The position numbers were made by a program, and so were the translations under genes. Shown here piece after piece: positions 1 through 9,278 of a stretch of 64,000 nt of DNA. The notes beneath the pieces were generated by a model. It was not told the origin of the DNA. It did no database searches and was given only the letters and a program-made list of their open reading frames with translations. The stretch spans positions 930,001-994,000 of the forward strand of contig NZ_CANKYM010000001.1 in the NCBI RefSeq assembly GCF_947488185.1, given 5' to 3'. Position 1 is the stretch's first letter, and the number at the start of each line of letters is the position of its first letter. The DNA comes from an uncultured Roseobacter sp. (GTDB taxonomy: Bacteria; Pseudomonadota; Alphaproteobacteria; Rhodobacterales; Rhodobacteraceae).

Positions 1-213
1 GACAATGCCGATCCAGCCGAATGCGAGGATCACCATGCCGACCACGATGAAAATCTCGTTGAACCCTTTGAAGAGTTCAAAAGGTTCGTCGCCCGGTGCC
101 AGGTTTTCGCGCGCGCCGCTGCGGCTATGCGCAAGGCTCATCAACGCCGCAGCCTGCGCTTCGGTCACGATTCCCGCGCTGACGGACGCCCGGAGATCGT
201 CCTTGCCGATCAT
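1..213 (-). CDS. Membrane protein, N-terminal fragment (runs off window)
   Basis: Reading the complement from an ATG at 213 gives 71 codons open to the window edge, so only the N-terminus is present. It begins [14 protein letters not shown], has a short alanine-rich helical stretch (residues about 14-30), and enters a hydrophobic membrane segment at about residues 53-71 ([14 protein letters not shown]). The ATG overlaps the hslV stop in an ATGA, so the gene is translationally coupled to hslV. hslU is the usual gene after hslV and is not at this position; it could lie beyond the window. A DUF2157-like membrane protein is possible, but this is only an impression from the fragment. Confidence 0.6.
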   Translation of the reverse strand, partial: MIGKDDLRASVSAGIVTEAQAAALMSLAHSRSGARENLAPGDEPFELFKGFNEIFIVVGMVILAFGWIGIV

Positions 214-767
214 GCGCTGATTTTCTCAACGGTCAGATTGCCATTGGTGTAGACACAGATATCCGCAGCAATCGCCATGGCGTCGCGGGCGACCTCTTCG
301 GCGGATCGGTCGCTGTCCATCAACCCGCGTGCGGCGGCGAGGGCAAAGTTTCCACCCGACCCGATGGCCGCGACATCATGTTCCGGTTCCAGCACGTCAC
401 CCGCACCGGTGATAACAAAGATATCCTTGCCGTCAGAGACGATCAGCATCGCTTCGAGCTTTTGCAGGTATTTGTCCGTGCGCCAGTCCTTGGCCAGATC
501 GACGCTGGCCCGCGCCAGTTGACCGGGTGTCGCCTCCAGCTTGGCCTCCAGCCGTTCCAGCAGCGTGAAGGCGTCCGCGGTGGAACCGGCAAACCCAGCC
601 ACGACATCAAACCCGCCGGGGCTCAGCCTGCGCACCTTGCGCGCCGTTCCCTTGATCACCGTCTGCCCGAGAGAAACCTGACCGTCACCGGCAATCACGA
701 CCTCACCGGCTTTTTTCACCCCGATGATCGTCGTCCCATGCCATCCGGGGAAATCGTCCTGTGCCAT
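210..767 (-). CDS. hslV: ATP-dependent protease peptidase subunit HslV
   Basis: HslV (ClpQ) is the threonine peptidase that forms the double hexameric proteolytic core of the cytoplasmic HslUV heat-shock protease, with HslU as unfoldase. The 185-residue length is normal. The N-terminus [11 protein letters not shown] is followed by TTIIGVKK; by family knowledge the propeptide is cut after Gly11 so that Thr12 becomes the nucleophile. The GDGQVSLGQ and RKVRRL stretches and the [12 protein letters not shown] region are typical HslV. It overlaps a membrane-protein gene by 4 nt at its 3' end instead of abutting hslU. It lies downstream of trxA, with a terminator between. Confidence 0.97.
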   Translation of the reverse strand: MAQDDFPGWHGTTIIGVKKAGEVVIAGDGQVSLGQTVIKGTARKVRRLSPGGFDVVAGFAGSTADAFTLLERLEAKLEATPGQLARASVDLAKDWRTDKYLQKLEAMLIVSDGKDIFVITGAGDVLEPEHDVAAIGSGGNFALAAARGLMDSDRSAEEVARDAMAIAADICVYTNGNLTVEKISA

Positions 768-858
768 TCTGGTCTCCTTCTGCGTGCTGCTCTATATGGC
801 CTGCGCTCTTTGAGGGTACAAGGGCGCGCAAAGGCGCATTGGCGGATTGTCGGGCATG

Positions 859-884
859 AAAAAGGGCGCCCGATCCGGACGCCC
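859..884 (-). terminator. Rho-independent terminator after trxA
   Basis: On the minus strand an 8-bp stem (GGGCGTCC with GGGCGCCC, one G-T wobble) and a 5-nt loop is followed directly by TTTTTC. It lies 29 nt downstream of the trxA stop and ahead of hslV, so it should separate the two transcripts. Confidence 0.8.
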
Positions 885-912
885 ATCTCATCGGTAAATC
901 ATTTAGCCGGGG

Positions 913-1233
913 TCAGAGGGAGTCTTCGATCCAGCTTTGCAGCGCGGCCTTCGGCTTGGCGCCCGCCATGTTGGAAATGACCTGACCGTCCTTGAAGATG
1001 AACAGCGCCGGAATGCCGCGCACACCCATCTGCGCCGGTGAATTCGGGTTCTCGTCGACGTTGACCTTCACGATCTTCACCTTGCCGTTCATCTCGTCCG
1101 ACAGCTCTTCGAGCGAGGGGCCGATCTGCTTGCAGGGACCGCACCATTCCGCCCAGAAGTCGACAACCACGGGGATGTCGGAATTCTTGACCTCGGAGTC
1201 GAATGTGTCGTCTGTTACAGCAAGGGTGGCCAT
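913..1233 (-). CDS. trxA: Thioredoxin TrxA
   Basis: Small cytoplasmic protein-disulfide reductase that supplies electrons to ribonucleotide reductase and other targets and is recycled by thioredoxin reductase. The 106 residues match the usual length. The active site WCGPC has its cysteines at residues 31 and 34, preceded by the classical VVVDFWAEW strand. The cis-proline loop reads GIPALFIF near residue 75. It is the last gene of the run that includes addB and addA, about 50 nt after addA, and is closed by a good terminator. Confidence 0.97.
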   Translation of the reverse strand: MATLAVTDDTFDSEVKNSDIPVVVDFWAEWCGPCKQIGPSLEELSDEMNGKVKIVKVNVDENPNSPAQMGVRGIPALFIFKDGQVISNMAGAKPKAALQSWIEDSL

Positions 1234-1284
1234 GGTGCTCTCCTGACAGGCTATGCTTGGAGGATGAACCTATGTAGCCCTCGG

Positions 1285-4200
1285 TCAGAGGTCAAGATGT
1301 TGCGGGCTTTCTAACACCTGCGTCACGATTTCGTGCGGCAGATGCATCAGGCCGCAGGTTTTTGTCCACAGAATCGCCGTTTCTATGCGCTTGTCGGGAT
1401 AGATGTGTCGCAGTCCTTCGGCATAAGCGGCCATTTGGCGCAGCAAGCCCAGTGGACAGCTGTCCGCCGTTGCTGGCACGACGCGGTTGGTTTTGAAATC
1501 CACTGCCAGAATCGCATCGTCGGACACGATTAGCCGGTCGATGATTCCATACATGCGGGCCTGTTTTAGCGGCGCGGAAACAGGCACCTCCGCCAAGGTT
1601 GTGGGGGCAAAGAGATGGCGCAGCGCCGGAGCCTCCAACACGGCTTGCGCTTCGGCCAAAGCTTCGGCGTCCTCCGGCTGTCCGGTGGACAAAGTTGCGG
1701 CCACCGCGGGCCATGCCGACGCCTCCACATGGGCGAGATGTTCAAGGTAGAGATGCACGAGGCTGCCGTAGGCTTTGGCGGCGTCTTCATCGCGCCCCTG
1801 CTCGCCTGCAAGCGCCTTTGGGCCACCGAGATCGGAGGGCGAGAGCGTTTCAACCGGGTCGGACTGAGGTGGTGCCTTGCGATGAAAAAGCGGATCGAGC
1901 GTTGCGCTGGGCGGCGTCGGTTTCTCGGCTTGAACCATCTGCAGCGCGTCCCACGATCCTTGGCTGTGCCGCTTGATGGTCAGGCCTTGAAATGCGATTT
2001 CCTCCGTTGGCATTTGGTCAAGCGCCGCGTCCACGATCTGATAAAGACTGTCATTTTTCCGTGAAAGCTCCCCGGCAGCGGCAACGATCAGCCACTTTTC
2101 TGCCCGTGTCAGAGCCACATACAAAAGCCGCAGCCGTTCTTCGAACTGCGCCTCTTTCCGTGTGGTGACTTCCGCTGCCATAACCTGCGGCATCTCGGCG
2201 GCATTGGTTTTCCAAACCGGGTGGTCCCCGATTTTCAAGATGTCATCCTTGATCTGGATGTCGCGCTTGCCGGTGTCGGGCAGGATCACGATGGGCGCTT
2301 CCAGCCCCTTGGCGCCGTGGATGGTCATCACCCGGATCTGGTCCGAGGCGCTGTCGATCTGGCGTTTGATCTCCAGATCATCGGTGTCCATCCAAACCAG
2401 AAACCCGGTGAGGCTGGGGATCGCGTTACGTTCATAAGCCAACGCCTGCGAGAGCAGCGCGTTGATCCCATCCTCCGCCTCCCGTCCCAACCGGGCCAAC
2501 AACCGTCGCCGCCCGCCATGCCGTGTCAGCACCCGCTCGATCAAATCATAGGGCCGCAAGAAATCCACATTGGCGCGCAGGTCGTTCAGGATGCCCAGCG
2601 TTTCGGGATAGGTGTCCGGTTTGCTGCGCAAGGTCTGCCAGAGATGGTCCTCGCTGCGGCCATGGGCGAGATCAAAAAGCTCCTTTTCCATCCAGCCGAA
2701 CAGCGGGGATCGCAAGGCTGTGGCGAGCGACAGGCTGTCTTCGGCGACGGCGAGAAAGGACAGCAGCGCGGCGAGGTCGCGCACCGCCAACTCCCCGCCA
2801 ACCTTCAATCGGTCGGCACCTGCAATAGGCAGGTCGTGATTTTTACAGGCGCGGATGATCTCGGCAAAAAGATCGGACCGGCGTTGCACCAGAATGAGAA
2901 AGTCACCGGGCTGAACGGGCCGTCTGGCATGACCACCGTCCACATCGACGGGGATGGTCTGGCCGGTGTCGATCATCTGCTTGATCTGGTCTGCAACCTG
3001 ATTGGCCAGGATCACGGTGTGATGCCGCGCACCGCGCCGGTCCAGCGGCTCGTACCACAGGCGATCATCCGCATCGTCCTGCTTTTCGATCACTGGCCAG
3101 ATGTCCACGCGTCCGGGCAAGGCATCCTTGAAGGCAATATGGCGGGCATCTTCGGTGAACCCGGCCTCCTCGCGATGCTCAAAGGCGGCATCGACCACCC
3201 CCAGCACGGCTGCAGAGGATCGGAAAGAATACCCCAATGTTAGGCTCTGAAATTGCTGGCCCGCCGCTTCCATCTTGGATTTGAATTCTGCATGCATCCG
3301 GTCGAATTCCCGCGGGTCCGCGCCCTGGAACGAGTAGATCGACTGTTTTTTGTCGCCCACCACAAAAAGCGTGCGCGCGATGTCCTTGCGCGCGCCTTCG
3401 CCGCTGGTGAATTCAGCGGCCAGTTTGCGGATCACATCCCATTGCGTGGGGCTGGTGTCCTGCGCCTCGTCTACAAGAATGTGGTCAATGCCGCCGTCGA
3501 TCCGGAAAAGCACCCAGGCGGCAACCGCCGGGTCGTTCAGCAGGTCGCGCGCCTTGAAAATCAGGTCGTCGAAATCAAGCCAGCCGCGCAGCAGTTTGCT
3601 TTCCTCGTAATGCGCAATGAACCGGGTGGCGAAATCACGGAGGGCCTGCGTTTTCCGCGCCGCATTCAAGGCAAGGCGCGCTTCCCGCGCGGTCTCCACC
3701 CGTTCCATGAAGGCATTGAGCGCTGGAATATGATCACTCAACACGCCCTGTGTCGGTTTGGTCGGCAGGCTGCCTGTCTTTGCGGTGAAGGGGGATTTCG
3801 CCGTGGCACCGGTCAGAAAGACCCCTTCGAGCCCCGGAAGTGCTTTAAATCCCATTGGCCCGAGCGCGGCGAGCTTCTCTGCCGCCTTTCCGTCATTCCC
3901 ACCCTTTTCTCGCATGGCCGGCAGGATCGTGGCGATCAGATCATCCTCGCCACCAAGAAAAACATCCTGCGCAATCTGCGCCTCTGACAGCGCGGCGGGT
4001 TGTTCAAACACTGCAAGGATTTCAGGCCATGTCAGGGGTTGGGACAGCAGTTCGCGATGCTGGACAACGGCGCGGGTTAGTTTGGAAAAATCTTCGCCCG
4101 TGTAGTGCCGCGCGATGCCGTCGATCAGGGCGCTGTCTGCGCCTTCGGCCATCTGGTCCACAATCTCGGCGCGCAGCAGATCGGTGGCGCGGTCTTCGAT

Positions 4201-4641
4201 TTCGGTGAATTGCGGGCTGACCCGTGCCTCCAGCGGGAATCGGCGCAGGAGCGAGGCACAAAACGAGTGGATCGTCTGGATTTTCAACCCGCCCGGCGTT
4301 TCGATGGCACGGGCAAAAAGCGTGCGGGCATCCCGCAACCGGGCGCTGTCGATCTCCCCTTCGACACCGAGGGTGCGCAGGGAGGCATGCAGCGCAGGTT
4401 CTGGCAGCATCGCCCAGGCCCCAAGCCGCTTGAACAGCCGGTTCTGCATCTCTGAGGCGGCGGCCTTGGTATAGGTCAGACAGAGGATATGTTGCGGTTC
4501 CACCCCATCCAGTAACAGCCGCGCCACCCTGTCGGTCAGTACACGCGTCTTTCCGGACCCGGCATTTGCGGCAAGCCAGGTGGAGGCATCGGGTCTCGCC
4601 GCGCGCACCTGCGCCTCCGTGGCATCGTCCCGCCGGATCAT
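1285..4641 (-). CDS. addA: Double-strand break repair helicase-nuclease AddA
   Basis: AddA is the UvrD-like helicase and nuclease subunit of the AddAB complex, which resects double-strand breaks for RecA loading and replaces RecBCD in alphaproteobacteria. Walker A (ANAGSGKT) is at residues 25-32. Walker B (ILVDEAQDTSPTQ) is near residue 390, and helicase motif VI is RLLYVALTRAEKW. A C-terminal RecB-type nuclease core (AVDFKTNR) is near residue 1048. The chosen ATG (MIRRDDATEAQ) overlaps the addB stop as ATGA; an upstream in-frame start would add 13 unconserved residues inside addB. Length from the chosen start is 1118 aa, normal for the family. Confidence 0.96.
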   Translation of the reverse strand: MIRRDDATEAQVRAARPDASTWLAANAGSGKTRVLTDRVARLLLDGVEPQHILCLTYTKAAASEMQNRLFKRLGAWAMLPEPALHASLRTLGVEGEIDSARLRDARTLFARAIETPGGLKIQTIHSFCASLLRRFPLEARVSPQFTEIEDRATDLLRAEIVDQMAEGADSALIDGIARHYTGEDFSKLTRAVVQHRELLSQPLTWPEILAVFEQPAALSEAQIAQDVFLGGEDDLIATILPAMREKGGNDGKAAEKLAALGPMGFKALPGLEGVFLTGATAKSPFTAKTGSLPTKPTQGVLSDHIPALNAFMERVETAREARLALNAARKTQALRDFATRFIAHYEESKLLRGWLDFDDLIFKARDLLNDPAVAAWVLFRIDGGIDHILVDEAQDTSPTQWDVIRKLAAEFTSGEGARKDIARTLFVVGDKKQSIYSFQGADPREFDRMHAEFKSKMEAAGQQFQSLTLGYSFRSSAAVLGVVDAAFEHREEAGFTEDARHIAFKDALPGRVDIWPVIEKQDDADDRLWYEPLDRRGARHHTVILANQVADQIKQMIDTGQTIPVDVDGGHARRPVQPGDFLILVQRRSDLFAEIIRACKNHDLPIAGADRLKVGGELAVRDLAALLSFLAVAEDSLSLATALRSPLFGWMEKELFDLAHGRSEDHLWQTLRSKPDTYPETLGILNDLRANVDFLRPYDLIERVLTRHGGRRRLLARLGREAEDGINALLSQALAYERNAIPSLTGFLVWMDTDDLEIKRQIDSASDQIRVMTIHGAKGLEAPIVILPDTGKRDIQIKDDILKIGDHPVWKTNAAEMPQVMAAEVTTRKEAQFEERLRLLYVALTRAEKWLIVAAAGELSRKNDSLYQIVDAALDQMPTEEIAFQGLTIKRHSQGSWDALQMVQAEKPTPPSATLDPLFHRKAPPQSDPVETLSPSDLGGPKALAGEQGRDEDAAKAYGSLVHLYLEHLAHVEASAWPAVAATLSTGQPEDAEALAEAQAVLEAPALRHLFAPTTLAEVPVSAPLKQARMYGIIDRLIVSDDAILAVDFKTNRVVPATADSCPLGLLRQMAAYAEGLRHIYPDKRIETAILWTKTCGLMHLPHEIVTQVLESPQHLDL

Positions 4642-7595
4642 GACAGATCCTCCGGCGCGGGGTCGTCCGTCGCGTCCCACTCACCGAAACGGGCAAGCTG
4701 GTCATAGTCACCTTCGATCTTATCCTGCAGCATCATGCGGCGGGAAGTGAACCCCTGGCCGGGGTCAAGATAGGCGTCGATCAGCGCACGCAGATTGCTC
4801 AGCGTTTCCTGCGGGGGTTCCGTCTCCAGCGGGGCGAAAACCTCCTCCGGATGTGCGCCTAACCCGATGAAAATCGCCGATGCGACCGAAGAAACACCCA
4901 GCGTGGCAAATGCCCCTTCTTCGATCATTGCCGCTTCGATCAGCAGTTGTTTGTCAAAGGTCGCCTGCTGTTTCCCTGTGGGTGGCTTGCCGGTCTTGTA
5001 GTCGTAAATAAGGATGTCGCCATCCTCGGTCCGGTCGATCCTGTCGGCGCGGGCGCTGAGGGTGAACCCGATGTCGGGCCAGACCAGTTGTCCTTTGGCT
5101 TGCGCCTCGAAGGCGACAGGCGTCGAGTAGCTTTGCCGCAGTTGTTCTTGTGCCACAAACCAATCGGCGATCTTTTCGATCCGGGCGAGCCACATGGCGC
5201 GCGCAGCAGGCCACGGCACCTCCGTTGTCATCACCCGGCGTGCCACCGCCATCAGGTGATCGGCGCAGAGCAGTGCGCGGTCTTGCAACGTGTCCTGTAC
5301 AAAACCCTCCATGATCTCATGCGCCAGCGTGCCGCGCATCAGCGCATCGGGGCTTTGCACCAGTGGTCCAAGTCGCGAGAGTTTCAGGACATGCCGCGCG
5401 TAAATTGCATAGGGATCGCGGATCAGACGTTTGATTTCGGTCACCGACAGGGCACGCGGCCGGGCCTCCAGGGGTGGTTTCGGAGAGGGCCGTTTTGCGG
5501 GATCCGCGGGGTCAACATGTTCAAAACAGGCGGCCCGCGCCAGCCAGAGATCACCGCGCGCCAGCATATCGGCCAAGGCTTGCGGCCCACCCTGATCGCG
5601 CAGCCCGTCCAGCAGGTTACGCAACCGGTTCAGCCAGCGCGACGTGACGGTTTCCGCGTCATCGGAGCGAATGGAGCGGGTGAGCCAGACCTCCTTGGCG
5701 CCGATGGCCTGCTGGTAATCATGCGCGGACAGCCCGATGCGCCGTTCCGGCAAGAGCAGCCCGGCCTGATGCCGCAGCGCGCGATTGAGCCACGGGTCCG
5801 GCGCGGGGGCTTCGGGCCATGTGCCATCGTTGAGACCGGCGAGGATGACAAGATCGGCGCCCTGCACCCTTGCCTCCAGCGTGCCCCAGATCATGATGTC
5901 GGGGTGCGGGGCGTCGCGGTCGCGGATCTCTTCCCCTGACAAAAGCGCGCCGATCAGATCGCCGTAGTCGGCCGCCGTCATGGTGGTGCCGTATTCAGCC
6001 TGTGACGCAACATTTTGCATCACTTGCAGGGCTTTTTGTCCGGCTTTCTTTTGCCACAGCTCGCCGGGATCTGTGTAGCCAAGACCTGCGGAAATAGTCT
6101 CTGACAAGGCGATATGGTGGTTTACCCAAGTGGCAAGTGGACGTACATCGGACGTCATGTGCCCGGCAAAGGTCTGGCCCACCCACTGTGCCCAATCCTG
6201 CAGCGCTGCCTGATCTTCGGGCTTGGCCACCGACTTTTCCAGCAGACGCAGGATGCCCGCGGGGTCGGGATAGGGCAGCCCGTGTTTCCGGATGCGCAGC
6301 TCCAACCGTTGCGTGTTGAGTACATGGGGGCCGCGCGCGCCGCCGCTGTGTGTCAGCGGGTGCTTCAAGAGTGTCAGCAGTGCTTCGGTGTCCAGACGGC
6401 GGGTAAAAAGGTTGGCTACATGGCGCAGAAACCGGCCCGGCGGCGACAGATGCAGCGGCGTGCCCGCTGAATCGTCGGGCAGGATGTCCCACTGATCCAA
6501 CACCGCTGTCACCTGCCGGGTCAGCACCCTGTCGGGCGTGATCAGGGCCGCGGTCTCGCCGACCTCGGCGGCCTGACGCAGCCGCAAGGCGATGGCAAGC
6601 GCCTCATCCCGCGGGCTGGGCGCGTCCAGCAGCGTCACATCTGCGGTCGCCTCGGCAATATTGGTCAGCTTTTCACCTTCGGTCAGCCAGGCATCTGTGA
6701 CCGGCGCGGGGCGCAGGGACAGGGACACCAGCGCATTCCGCGCAGGCGACGGTGCGGGTGCATCATGCCAGCGCGTGACATCGGAGGGGGTCACCGCCAT
6801 CTCCGTCATCATTTTGTGAAAACGGTATTGCGGGTGATCTTCCGACGCCATGGCGTTGCCCAGCTGTGCCCAGACGCTAAGCGGCATATCAAAATCGAAG
6901 CCCGGTAAGATCAGCGCACCTTGCGGCAGCTTTGCCACCGCCTGCATCAACAACATCGTGGTGCCCCGCGACCCGGTGGAGCCCGCGATCAGCACCGGAT
7001 CACCCGGTGGGTGACGTTGCCATTTCTCGGCCAATGCGGTCACAAGCAGACGCTGGCGCGCTTCCTGATCTGGTGCCGTGTGGGTTTGATCCAGATAGGC
7101 CTGCGCAATCTGAATGAACTGCTGTGCCCGTTGCCAGTGTCCGGACTGATCGGTCACGTCCAGATCAGCGATGGTTTGGGCCGTCACGCCTTCGCCCTGC
7201 ATTTCGTCTATGAGGCTGGCGAGGCTGTCGGTGAGATCATAAAGCGAGGATTGTGGCGCGAGGTCCTTTTGCTGCGCAATGAGACGCGAAACCAATGCGA
7301 TCAGTTCCAGCCTGCGCCGCAGCGAAGAAACGGGGGGCGGCAGCACCAGACTTGGATCAATCAGATCAAGATCGGTGATCAACCTGATCTTTGGCAACAA
7401 CATCGCGGGTTGGGTATCAAAGAGATCACGCAATCTGCGTTGCATCCGGCGCGTGTTCACGATGAGCTGCACACGTGCCATGGCCTCGGGTGGCTGACCA
7501 GACATCCGCGCAACCAACCCTTCAACCAAGGCGCGCGGAAAATCTACACCTGGCGAAACGCCAAAAAGCCTTTTGTTTGAGCCGTTTTCAAACAT
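4638..7595 (-). CDS. addB: Double-strand break repair protein AddB
   Basis: Partner of AddA: an inactivated helicase scaffold with a C-terminal RecB-family nuclease that processes the second strand during break resection. The N-terminus (MFENGSNKRLFGVSPGVDF) is typical of alphaproteobacterial AddB. The nuclease signature IYDYKTGKPPTGKQ lies near residue 863, after GFTLSARADRIDR, which carries the preceding acidic residues. The start at 7595 gives 985 aa and overlaps the end of the upstream nucleotidyltransferase gene by 8 nt; an ATG 27 nt further upstream is possible. It is coupled to addA by an ATGA overlap. Confidence 0.94.
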   Translation of the reverse strand: MFENGSNKRLFGVSPGVDFPRALVEGLVARMSGQPPEAMARVQLIVNTRRMQRRLRDLFDTQPAMLLPKIRLITDLDLIDPSLVLPPPVSSLRRRLELIALVSRLIAQQKDLAPQSSLYDLTDSLASLIDEMQGEGVTAQTIADLDVTDQSGHWQRAQQFIQIAQAYLDQTHTAPDQEARQRLLVTALAEKWQRHPPGDPVLIAGSTGSRGTTMLLMQAVAKLPQGALILPGFDFDMPLSVWAQLGNAMASEDHPQYRFHKMMTEMAVTPSDVTRWHDAPAPSPARNALVSLSLRPAPVTDAWLTEGEKLTNIAEATADVTLLDAPSPRDEALAIALRLRQAAEVGETAALITPDRVLTRQVTAVLDQWDILPDDSAGTPLHLSPPGRFLRHVANLFTRRLDTEALLTLLKHPLTHSGGARGPHVLNTQRLELRIRKHGLPYPDPAGILRLLEKSVAKPEDQAALQDWAQWVGQTFAGHMTSDVRPLATWVNHHIALSETISAGLGYTDPGELWQKKAGQKALQVMQNVASQAEYGTTMTAADYGDLIGALLSGEEIRDRDAPHPDIMIWGTLEARVQGADLVILAGLNDGTWPEAPAPDPWLNRALRHQAGLLLPERRIGLSAHDYQQAIGAKEVWLTRSIRSDDAETVTSRWLNRLRNLLDGLRDQGGPQALADMLARGDLWLARAACFEHVDPADPAKRPSPKPPLEARPRALSVTEIKRLIRDPYAIYARHVLKLSRLGPLVQSPDALMRGTLAHEIMEGFVQDTLQDRALLCADHLMAVARRVMTTEVPWPAARAMWLARIEKIADWFVAQEQLRQSYSTPVAFEAQAKGQLVWPDIGFTLSARADRIDRTEDGDILIYDYKTGKPPTGKQQATFDKQLLIEAAMIEEGAFATLGVSSVASAIFIGLGAHPEEVFAPLETEPPQETLSNLRALIDAYLDPGQGFTSRRMMLQDKIEGDYDQLARFGEWDATDDPAPEDLS

Positions 7596-8256
7596 CGGAC
7601 CGGACCAGTAAGGCTTCGGCAATGTCGATGCCGCCGGGGTGGCCGACGTCGCACCAATGTCCCGGGTAGCTGATCCCGAAAAGCCGGTTTTGCGCGGACA
7701 TCAAATCCCACAGGACGTTCAGCGAAAAACTGGTGGCGTCAACTTCCTGCAACCTGTCGGTCTTGATGATCTGCGCGCCGCTGTAGACGTGACCGTGACC
7801 CCGGTGCAGCCTGCCGTTCTGGTCGATTTCGAAATCGCCCTGTCCTGAATAGGCGTGTGTCTGCGCAACCGGGATACACATCAAAAGCGCGTCCATTTCC
7901 TCCGGTCGCCATGCGTCCCGGAGCAACGCCAGCGGACTGGGGCCTTTCCAGACGGAATCGCTGTTCAGGGTGAAAACCGGACCCTGCCCCAGATGCGGTA
8001 TCGCGTTGCGCAGCCCGCCGCCTGTATCGAGGATTTCGGGGTGCTCAAGTACGGTGGTGACCTCCCGTGCGGTCAAATGTTCCGCGAGTTTTGCAGGTTT
8101 GTAATGCAGGTTGGCTACAATCCGGTCCAGCGGGACGCCAACCGTCTGGTCCAGCGCATGATCGATCAGCGGCCGACCCGCCACCGGGATCATCGGTTTC
8201 GGCAGCGCGTCGGTCAGTGGCCGCATGCGCGTGCCAAACCCGGCTGCAAACAGCAT
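7588..8256 (-). CDS. murU: MurU-like sugar-1-phosphate nucleotidyltransferase
   Basis: Predicted uridylyltransferase that converts N-acetylmuramate 1-phosphate to UDP-MurNAc in the anabolic peptidoglycan recycling route known from Pseudomonas. The N-terminus MLFAAGFGTRMRPLTDALPKP carries the nucleotide-binding signature GxGxRxxPxTxxxPKP, followed by VAGRPLIDHAL. Length from this start is 222 aa, as for MurU. The start was chosen because its ATG overlaps the stop of the kinase gene as TAATG; the open frame continues further upstream but would run through that gene. Pairing with an AmgK-like kinase strongly supports this role over other NTP transferases. The exact substrate is inferred. Confidence 0.82.
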   Translation of the reverse strand: MLFAAGFGTRMRPLTDALPKPMIPVAGRPLIDHALDQTVGVPLDRIVANLHYKPAKLAEHLTAREVTTVLEHPEILDTGGGLRNAIPHLGQGPVFTLNSDSVWKGPSPLALLRDAWRPEEMDALLMCIPVAQTHAYSGQGDFEIDQNGRLHRGHGHVYSGAQIIKTDRLQEVDATSFSLNVLWDLMSAQNRLFGISYPGHWCDVGHPGGIDIAEALLVRSDV

Positions 8257-9278
8257 TACTGATCCGGGAACGTCGCGCATTTCGATCTCAACAGGGTCAG
8301 GCCTTCCGGGGTTGGAGGCGGTAAGGATTGATGGATGTGCGCGGCTACGTCTGCAAGCGCTGGGTGCCGCAGATTTGTCTGAACGTGGCCCCACACCCGT
8401 GGGATCAGATCAATGTAATGTGCCTTGCCGTCGCGCAGGCAGAGCCATGAGAAAACCCCCAGAATGCGCAGGTTACGCTGTGCTCCGAGGACCGCGTAAG
8501 CCGTGGTAAATGCGTCCCGGTCATGCGGGCTCTGATCCAGGAAATGGCCAATCATCTGGCGCTCCAGTTCGGGGGACACGTCCCGGCGGGCGTCTTGCAA
8601 CAGCGAGACCAGATCGTAGGCCGTATGCCCCAGCACTGCGTCCTGAAAGTCCAGCACTCCGACACGCGCAAGCCCTTCCCGGTCGGGCAACCAGAGCAGG
8701 TTTTCTGCGTGATAGTCTCTTTGAATAAGCACTTTTGGCTGCGTGTCGAGCGGTGCGAGATGCTTTTCAAACAGCTTTGAAAACTCAGCGCGTGCATCGT
8801 CGTTGATCTCTCCCGCTATGCCGGACTGATACCAGTCAAAGGCCGGTGCCGTAAGGGACGTGAGCGTTGCGGCGTCATAAGCGGCCAGCGGTGGCGGCGG
8901 CGCACGATGCAGATGCACCAGCACATCAACAGCGGCTTCATAGAGCGCTGCCTCGCGGCGCGGTTCCCGTTCCAGAACGCGGGCAAAAAGATCATCCCCC
9001 AGATCTTCGAGCAACAGGAATCCCCGCTGGTCATCCTGAGCAAAAATGCGTGGCGCGCTGAGCCCGATGCCTGCGAGATACGCGGCGATGCGCACAAAAG
9101 GGCGTATGTCATTGCCCTTCGCAGGCGGTGCGTCCATCAAAACCGCCCGCATCCCGTCCGGCTGCACGAGCCGATCATAGCGTCGGGTGGAGGCATCACC
9201 GGCCAGCGGCGTGATCGTTGCACCACCCCACCCTGCCCGTTCGACAAAAGCCTGAAGGTCCTGATCGCGCGCCGTCAT
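8256..9278 (-). CDS. amgK: AmgK-like N-acetylmuramate/N-acetylglucosamine kinase (APH fold)
   Basis: Aminoglycoside-phosphotransferase-fold kinase, predicted to phosphorylate MurNAc or GlcNAc at the anomeric position to feed the MurU-like enzyme next to it. The N-terminal lobe has the conserved ITPLAGDASTRRYDRL. The catalytic loop is QRDYHAENLLWL (Asp as base), and GVLDFQDAVLGHTAYD supplies the metal-binding Asp. The start at 9278 (MTARDQDLQAF) overlaps the tsaE stop as ATGA and gives 340 aa. A plain APH-family kinase of other specificity is the alternative, but the murU-like partner makes the salvage role likely. Confidence 0.84.
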   Translation of the reverse strand: MTARDQDLQAFVERAGWGGATITPLAGDASTRRYDRLVQPDGMRAVLMDAPPAKGNDIRPFVRIAAYLAGIGLSAPRIFAQDDQRGFLLLEDLGDDLFARVLEREPRREAALYEAAVDVLVHLHRAPPPPLAAYDAATLTSLTAPAFDWYQSGIAGEINDDARAEFSKLFEKHLAPLDTQPKVLIQRDYHAENLLWLPDREGLARVGVLDFQDAVLGHTAYDLVSLLQDARRDVSPELERQMIGHFLDQSPHDRDAFTTAYAVLGAQRNLRILGVFSWLCLRDGKAHYIDLIPRVWGHVQTNLRHPALADVAAHIHQSLPPPTPEGLTLLRSKCATFPDQ

